This document shows, piece by piece, positions 51,726-57,229 of a stretch of 57,229 nucleotides of DNA (the stretch's first letter is position 1; each line of letters opens with the position of its first letter). This stretch comes from Spirochaetaceae bacterium (lineage in GTDB: Bacteria; Spirochaetota; Spirochaetia; SZUA-6; Bin103), in contig JAPPKD010000144.1 in NCBI GenBank assembly GCA_028820215.1, positions 1-57,229 on the forward strand, in the 5' to 3' direction. The translations under genes and the position numbers were made by a program. A model generated the notes under the pieces. The model had not been told where the DNA came from and did no database searches. It was given only the letters and a program-made list of their open reading frames with translations.

Positions 51726-54228
51726 CGACCACGACGGCGGACAGCCGCCACTCACCCCCACCGCGGGCCGGAAGCTCAACGACCTGGGCGAGAAGATCTT
51801 CCTGGACCGCTACGCGCTGAAGGACGCGAGCAAGGCGACGCTGGCCGCCGGCGACTTGGTGGTGGTCTGCACCGACACCGCCACCGGCCAGCGCGAGGTG
51901 GGCACGGTGCGCACGGTGACCGACGACGACGTGGCGGTCCGCCTGCGCGACGGCACAGAGTTGACGTGCGCGCTGGACGCCGTGGACAAGCCGCTGGAGA
52001 CGTCGCCCGAGCAGATGGTGACGCGCGTGGCGCGCGGCATCGCCGCCGTGGAGCCGGACGCGCAGCGGGCGGACTGGGAGCAGCGCTTCCGCTGGCTGCT
52101 GTCCGACTGGCGCTTCGTGCCCGGGGGCCGCATCCTCACCGCGGCGGGCACGGACCAGCAGCTCACCTTCTACAACTGCTACGTCGTGCCGTCACCGCGC
52201 GATTCGCGCCACGGCATCGTCGACACGCTGTCGCAAATGATGGAGATCATGTCCCGCGGCGGCGGCGTCGGCATCAACATCTCCAGCCTGCGCCCACGCC
52301 ACGCCTACGTGCGCGGCGTCAACGGCCGCTCCAGCGGGGCGGTCTCCTGGGGCGCGCTGTACAGCTTCGTCACCGGGCTGATCGAGCAGGGCGGCAGCCG
52401 CCGCGGCGCCCTGATGCTGATCTGCGACGTCTGGCACCCCGACGTCATGGAGTTCATCGGCGCCAAGCGGGAGATGGGCAAGATCACCAACGCCAACATC
52501 AGCGTCGGCGTCACCGACGCGTTCATGGAGGCGGTGCGCGCGGACGGCGAATGGCAGCTCGCCTTCCCCGACATCGACGACCCCGACTACGAGGAGCTGT
52601 GGAACGGCGACCTCGACGCCTGGAAGGCGCGCGGCAAGCGCACCATCGTCCATCGCACGGTTCGCGCGCGGCAGGTCTGGGAGACGCTGATCGAATCAGC
52701 GTGGGCCAGCGCCGAACCGGGGCTGTGGTTCAGGGACCGGGCCAACGCGATGAGCAACTCGCGCTACTACGCGCCGCTGATCTGCACCAACCCGTGCGGG
52801 GAGCAGCCGCTGCCGGAGTGGTCGGTCTGCAACCTGGGGGCGATCAACCTGGGCCGCTTCGCGCGCGACGGCGGGGCCGGAGAAGAAGGGGTGGCCTGGG
52901 ACGAGCTGGCGACCGCCGTGCGCTACGCGGTCCGCTTCCTGGACGACGTGGTCGACGCGACCCCGTACTTCTTCGGCGAGAACGAGGAGCAACAGCGCCG
53001 CGAGCGCCGCATCGGGCTGGGCACGATGGGGCTGGCGGAGCTGCTGATCCGGCTCGGCCTGCGCTACGGCAGCGAGGAGAGCCTGTCGTTCCTGGACCGG
53101 CTCTACCGGACCATCGCCGTGGAGGCCTACCACGCCACCGCCGAGCTGGCCGCCGAGAAGGGCAGCTTTCCGGCCTTCGACGCGGAACGGTATCTCGACT
53201 CCGGCTTTATGCGGTCGATGCCGGAGGAGGTGCGCGCCGCCGTCCGCACCGCGGGCGCCCGCAACGTCACGCTGCTCACGCAGGCGCCGACCGGCACGAC
53301 CGGCACCATGGTCGACACCAGCACCGGCATCGAGCCCTACTTCTCGTGGAGCTACTTCCGCAAGGGCCGGCTGGGCATCCACGAGGAACGCGCCGCGGTG
53401 GCGGCCGACTGGGAGCGCGATCATCCCGGGCAGCCTCTGCCCGATCACTTCGTCACAGCCATGGACCTAACCCCGGAGCAGCACGTGCGCGTCATGGCCA
53501 CCATCCAGCGCTGGGTGGATTCCTCCATCTCCAAGACCTGCAACGTGCCGGCCGACTACACCGTGGCGCGGACGCGCGAGCTGTACGAGCTGATGTACGA
53601 CCTGGGCTGCAAGGGCGGCACCATCTACCGCGACCGCTCGCGCGACGAGCAGGTGCTCAACCTGGAGAACCCGGCCGGCGCGGCCGGAGAGGCGGCGCCC
53701 GCGGCCTCCAGCGGCGACGGCGCCCAGGTGCGGCCGCTGCCGCAGAAGCGCTTCGGCGCCACCGTCAGCCGCCGCACCCCGGTCGGCACCGCGCACATCA
53801 CCATGAACGACGACGAGGACGGCAACCCGCTGGAGGTGTTCGTCGAGATCGGCCGCGGCGGCAGCGAGTTGAAGGCGATGGCGGAGGCGATGGGGCGGCT
53901 GATGTCCGTGCTGCTGCGCATGGTGTCGGCGCTCTCCCCCAAGGAACGGGTGGCGCAGATCGTCGACCAGTTGCGGGGCATCGGCGGCTCGCGGTCGACC
54001 GGTTACGGCAGCCGCAGGGTCCGTTCCCTGCCCGACGCGGTGGCGCAGGTGCTGGCCGAACATTACCGTGCGCCCGAGGTGGAGGATCCGGCCAGCACGG
54101 GCGGCGAGGATCAGCCCGTGACGGACCGACAGCCGGCCGCCGATCTCTGTCCGGAGTGCGGCGAGGCGACCCTCGTGCACGCCGAGGGCTGCCAGACCTG
54201 CGGCAACTGCGGCCACTCCGAGTGCTGA
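51718..54228 (+). CDS. nrdJ: Adenosylcobalamin-dependent ribonucleotide reductase, class II
   Basis: 836 residues. It reduces ribonucleotides using a B12 radical and so works with or without oxygen. Motifs: FYNCYVVPSPRDSRHGI near 150, NPCGEQPLP with Cys360 (conserved active-site region), CNLGAINLGRF, PTGTTG near 525, and the C-terminal redox cysteines CPECGEATLVHAEGCQTCGNCGHSEC. Between RYALKDA and PLETSPEQM, near residues 35-95, a small beta-rich insert (GDLVVVCTDTATGQREVGTV) lengthens the N-terminus. Such an insert is known in a branch of class II enzymes. The start overlaps the end of nrdR, giving coupled translation. Confidence 0.95.
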   Translation: MADDHDGGQPPLTPTAGRKLNDLGEKIFLDRYALKDASKATLAAGDLVVVCTDTATGQREVGTVRTVTDDDVAVRLRDGTELTCALDAVDKPLETSPEQMVTRVARGIAAVEPDAQRADWEQRFRWLLSDWRFVPGGRILTAAGTDQQLTFYNCYVVPSPRDSRHGIVDTLSQMMEIMSRGGGVGINISSLRPRHAYVRGVNGRSSGAVSWGALYSFVTGLIEQGGSRRGALMLICDVWHPDVMEFIGAKREMGKITNANISVGVTDAFMEAVRADGEWQLAFPDIDDPDYEELWNGDLDAWKARGKRTIVHRTVRARQVWETLIESAWASAEPGLWFRDRANAMSNSRYYAPLICTNPCGEQPLPEWSVCNLGAINLGRFARDGGAGEEGVAWDELATAVRYAVRFLDDVVDATPYFFGENEEQQRRERRIGLGTMGLAELLIRLGLRYGSEESLSFLDRLYRTIAVEAYHATAELAAEKGSFPAFDAERYLDSGFMRSMPEEVRAAVRTAGARNVTLLTQAPTGTTGTMVDTSTGIEPYFSWSYFRKGRLGIHEERAAVAADWERDHPGQPLPDHFVTAMDLTPEQHVRVMATIQRWVDSSISKTCNVPADYTVARTRELYELMYDLGCKGGTIYRDRSRDEQVLNLENPAGAAGEAAPAASSGDGAQVRPLPQKRFGATVSRRTPVGTAHITMNDDEDGNPLEVFVEIGRGGSELKAMAEAMGRLMSVLLRMVSALSPKERVAQIVDQLRGIGGSRSTGYGSRRVRSLPDAVAQVLAEHYRAPEVEDPASTGGEDQPVTDRQPAADLCPECGEATLVHAEGCQTCGNCGHSEC

Positions 54229-54232
54229 TGCA

Positions 54233-54943
54233 GTGCTGACCGCCGCCATCGTCGTCGCGGCGCTGGCCGCCTGCCTGGTGGCCGTCCGGCTGGTGTTCGC
54301 CGACGAGATCCGCGCCGCGCGCGAGCGTGATCCGGCGGCGACCAGCAGCCTGTCGATCATCCTCACCTACGCCGGATTCCATGCGCTGGTCGTGCACCGC
54401 GTCGCCCACCCACTGTGGCGGCTGCACCTGCCGATCGTGCCGCGAGCGTTGGCCGCCGTCGCGCGCCTGCTCACCGGCATCGAGATCCATCCGGGGGCTG
54501 ACATCGGGCCCGGCCTGTTCATCGACCACGGCATGGGGGTGGTCATCGGCGAGACCTCCGTCATCGGCCGCGACGTGACGCTGTTCCAGGGGGTGACCCT
54601 GGGCGGCACCGGCAGCCGGCAGGGCAAGCGCCACCCGACCCTGGGAGACAACGTCGTGGTCGGCGCCGGCGCCAAGATCCTGGGCAACACCACCATCGGC
54701 GCCAACGTCACCGTCGGCGCCAACGCGGTGGTGGTGCGCGACGTCCCGCCGGACGCCACCGTGGTGGGCGTGCCCGGCCGCATCTCCCGCCGGGGCGGGG
54801 TGCGCGTGGAGGAGGGAGCCAACCTGGAGCACACCGCGCTGCCCGACCCGCTGCAACTGTCCCTGGAGCGGCTGCAGGGTGAGATCGACCAGCTCAACGC
54901 CCAGATCGCCCGCTACCGCGAGGGCACCGAGCACTCCGGGTAA
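54233..54943 (+). CDS. cysE: Serine O-acetyltransferase, with N-terminal membrane-type helix
   Basis: 236 residues. It makes O-acetylserine for cysteine synthesis. The core has the left-handed beta-helix hexapeptide repeats (IHPGADIGPGLFIDHGMGVVIGETSVIG and DNVVVGAGAKILGNTTIGANVTVGANAVVV) with the catalytic His in FIDHGMG. Residues 2-24 (LTAAIVVAALAACLVAVRLVF) form a hydrophobic helix that ordinary CysE lacks, so the enzyme may be membrane-bound. A coiled-coil-like tail (LERLQGEIDQLNAQIARYRE) follows. The start is a GTG at 54233, four bases after the nrdJ stop. Confidence 0.9.
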   Translation: MLTAAIVVAALAACLVAVRLVFADEIRAARERDPAATSSLSIILTYAGFHALVVHRVAHPLWRLHLPIVPRALAAVARLLTGIEIHPGADIGPGLFIDHGMGVVIGETSVIGRDVTLFQGVTLGGTGSRQGKRHPTLGDNVVVGAGAKILGNTTIGANVTVGANAVVVRDVPPDATVVGVPGRISRRGGVRVEEGANLEHTALPDPLQLSLERLQGEIDQLNAQIARYREGTEHSG

Positions 54944-54960
54944 GGCGGAGAGGCGCGGCG

Positions 54961-55908
<948 letters not shown>

Positions 55909-55926
55909 GCGCTGCATGGGTTCCCG

Positions 55927-57003
55927 ATGAGCGCGACCTACGGTCCCGGCCTGGCGATCGCCGCTGCCGTCGCCATTGCCGCGCAGTTCGTCCACGGCCT
56001 GCCGTTCGCGCCGTTCACGATCGGCGACCGCCACCCGATCGAGCCGATGCTGATCGCCATCGTCATCGGCGCGCTGGTGCGCAACCTGATCGGGCTGCCG
56101 CGGGCGGCGCGCGACGGGGTGCGCTTCGCCGTGCACGGCGTGCTGCCCGCGGCCATCGTCCTGATCGGCGTGCGGCTCGACTTCCGCCTGCTGCTGGACG
56201 CCACGCTGCGGGGACTGGCGATCAACGTGATCTGCGTGGCCGTGGCGCTGCTGGGGACGGTATGGCTGGCGCTCAGACTGGGCGCGTCGCGCAAGCTCGG
56301 CCTGCTGGTCGGGGTCGGCACGGCGATTTGCGGCGGCACCGCCATCGCGGTCACGGCGCCCGTCCTGGAAGCGAACGAGAGCGAGACCGCGTTCTCGATC
56401 GCCGCGATCAACCTGCTCGGGCTGCTGTGGATGATCGTCTTTCCCGCCGCCGGCGCGCTGCTCGGACTGACCCAGGGCGAGTTCGGCGTGTGGGCCGGCA
56501 GCAGCATCCACGCGACCGCGCAGGTGGTGGCGGCCGGCTTCGCCTACGGAACCGAGGCGGCGGAGATCGCCGTCGTGGTCAAGCTCGTGCGCGTGCTGCT
56601 GCTCGCTCCGTGCGTGGTGCTCATCGGCCTGTGGTACGGACGCATGCGGCGCCGCGGCCGGCAGCCGTACGTCGACAAGCCGTTCAGCATCACCACCCTG
56701 GTGCCGCCGTTCATCCTGGGCTTCGTGGCCGTGGCCACGCTGCAGAGCCTGGACCTGCTGCCCTCCGTCACGCTCCACCTGCACGAAAGCTTCGCCTGGG
56801 GCGCCGGCGACGTGACCCTCTCCGCGGAGCGGCTGCTGACGATCGTCGCCGGCTTCCTGGCCAGCGTGGCGATGGCCGGGGTCGGCCTGGGCGTCCACGT
56901 CACCGGGCTGCTGCGCATCGGCGGCAGGCCGCTCGCGATCGGGCTGCTGGCCGCCGCGCTCCTCGCCCTGCTCAGCCTGCTCCTGGTCAAGGCGCTCCTG
57001 TAG
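55927..57003 (+). CDS. yeiH: YeiH-family (UPF0324) putative sulfate exporter/membrane protein
   Basis: 358 residues with about ten membrane segments. The conserved motifs VLPAAIVLIGVRLDF and GTAICGGTAIAVTAPVLEA (near residue 140) and WAGSSIHATAQVVAAG (near 197) define the YeiH family. It follows cysK by 18 bases, so a role in sulfur handling is likely. The family's precise substrate is not settled. Confidence 0.88.
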   Translation: MSATYGPGLAIAAAVAIAAQFVHGLPFAPFTIGDRHPIEPMLIAIVIGALVRNLIGLPRAARDGVRFAVHGVLPAAIVLIGVRLDFRLLLDATLRGLAINVICVAVALLGTVWLALRLGASRKLGLLVGVGTAICGGTAIAVTAPVLEANESETAFSIAAINLLGLLWMIVFPAAGALLGLTQGEFGVWAGSSIHATAQVVAAGFAYGTEAAEIAVVVKLVRVLLLAPCVVLIGLWYGRMRRRGRQPYVDKPFSITTLVPPFILGFVAVATLQSLDLLPSVTLHLHESFAWGAGDVTLSAERLLTIVAGFLASVAMAGVGLGVHVTGLLRIGGRPLAIGLLAAALLALLSLLLVKALL

Positions 57004-57033
57004 CGCCACATGCCGATCGGGACAAGATGGGGC

Positions 57034-57174
57034 CATGACTGCCGACCGCGCTGACCTGACGACCGTGGATCCTGGGACCCTGGATCGAGAGGAGATCTTC
57101 CGCCATCTGCCCGCCAACCGGGTGGGAGCGGCGGACCGCCGCTACCTGGACGAGGTGCTGGCAGACGGCTTCGG
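57034..57174 (+). CDS. N-terminal fragment of a gene cut by a putative intron (aminotransferase-like?)
   Basis: An ATG at 57034 opens a frame MTADRADLTTVDPGT...EEIFRHLPANRVGAADRRYLDEVLADGFG. The last part resembles the opening of DegT/DnrJ/EryC1/StrS-type aminotransferases, but this is a weak match by eye. After codon 47 the reading enters the presumed intron, where the product no longer looks like protein (GRRRGHPRRPPTPPYVR). Confidence 0.4.
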
Positions 57175-57229
57175 ACCGGGTAGGAGGCGGGGTCACCCCC
57201 GCCGTCCCCCCACACCACCGTACGTACGG
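57175..57229 (-). mobile_element. 3' end of a putative group II intron (partial)
   Basis: Read on the minus strand the end of the window gives CCGTACGTACGG, then TGGTGTGGGGGGAC, then a hairpin GGCGGGG-GTGA-CCCCGCC (7 bp with a GNRA loop), then TCCTACCCGGT. This matches the domain V/VI end of many bacterial group II introns: the CGTACGGTGGTGTG block, and a domain VI stem with a bulged A (opposite plus 57181) seven bases before a likely splice end near 57175. The contig stops in the palindrome CCGTACGTACGG, typical of a break at a multicopy element. The reverse transcriptase would lie to the right, outside the window. Confidence 0.65.

Noticed and set aside
51966..54239. A 757-codon frame overlapping nrdJ
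   Set aside because: Arg-rich shadow in the +2 frame. NrdJ motifs are clear in the chosen frame.

Overview
The window looks like part of a high-G+C genome (or metagenome-derived contig) of a diderm bacterium. Evidence for an outer membrane is a giant autotransporter with a C-terminal beta-barrel and a second, broken barrel gene. The dipeptide-type and Lpl/Ytc-type ABC systems, the sugar genes and the solute-binding protein with an Ala-Thr-Gly-rich N-terminus would suit a free-living or host-associated spirochaete. That placement is an inference from protein style only. There are no rRNA or tRNA genes to anchor it.

Layout. (1) 1-2.2 kb: a lone dipeptide-type solute-binding protein gene on the minus strand with a good intrinsic terminator. 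(2) 2.2-11.7 kb: a complete type I CRISPR-Cas locus of the Myxococcus (I-MYXAN, DevR/DevS) kind. It holds a 9-repeat array, a leader, cas2, a Cas4-Cas1 fusion broken by a one-base frameshift, cas5, cas7, cmx8, cas3 and cas6, all on the minus strand and tightly packed. (3) 11.7-28 kb: a carbohydrate region built from two related modules. Each has a sialidase-type beta-propeller protein, a TIM-barrel hydrolase-like protein and a Gfo/Idh/MocA oxidoreductase. The first also has a full five-gene Opp/Dpp ABC transporter. Two small membrane proteins sit between the modules and a MagIII-like DNA glycosylase follows. (4) 28.6-35.0 kb: a lower-G+C cassette on the minus strand with a solute-binding protein, a six-hairpin-type glycosidase-like protein and two LplB/YtcP-type permeases, probably acquired by transfer. 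(5) 35.3-38.3 kb: an aspartoacylase-family hydrolase, a frameshifted autotransporter barrel remnant and an RraA-like protein. (6) 38.4-50.2 kb: a two-gene surface operon. A 3,548-residue autotransporter with about 22 Ig-like repeats is followed after 4 nt by a lipoprotein with a Calx-beta domain and a formylglycine-generating-enzyme fold. The C-terminus of the lipoprotein reads like the variable region of a diversity-generating retroelement. (7) 50.3-57.0 kb: a sugar isomerase-like gene, then nrdR-nrdJ with paired NrdR boxes, then cysE-cysK-yeiH. (8) The last 55 bases look like the 3' end of a group II intron, in antisense orientation, cutting a plus-strand gene.

Working together: the ABC systems would import oligosaccharides or glycopeptides released or trimmed by the sialidase-like and glycosidase-like proteins, with the oxidoreductases and isomerase feeding the sugars into metabolism. 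The adhesin-lipoprotein operon is the best candidate for host or particle binding. The CRISPR-Cas genes begin 22 nt after the last sugar-operon gene, so they may be read through from it.
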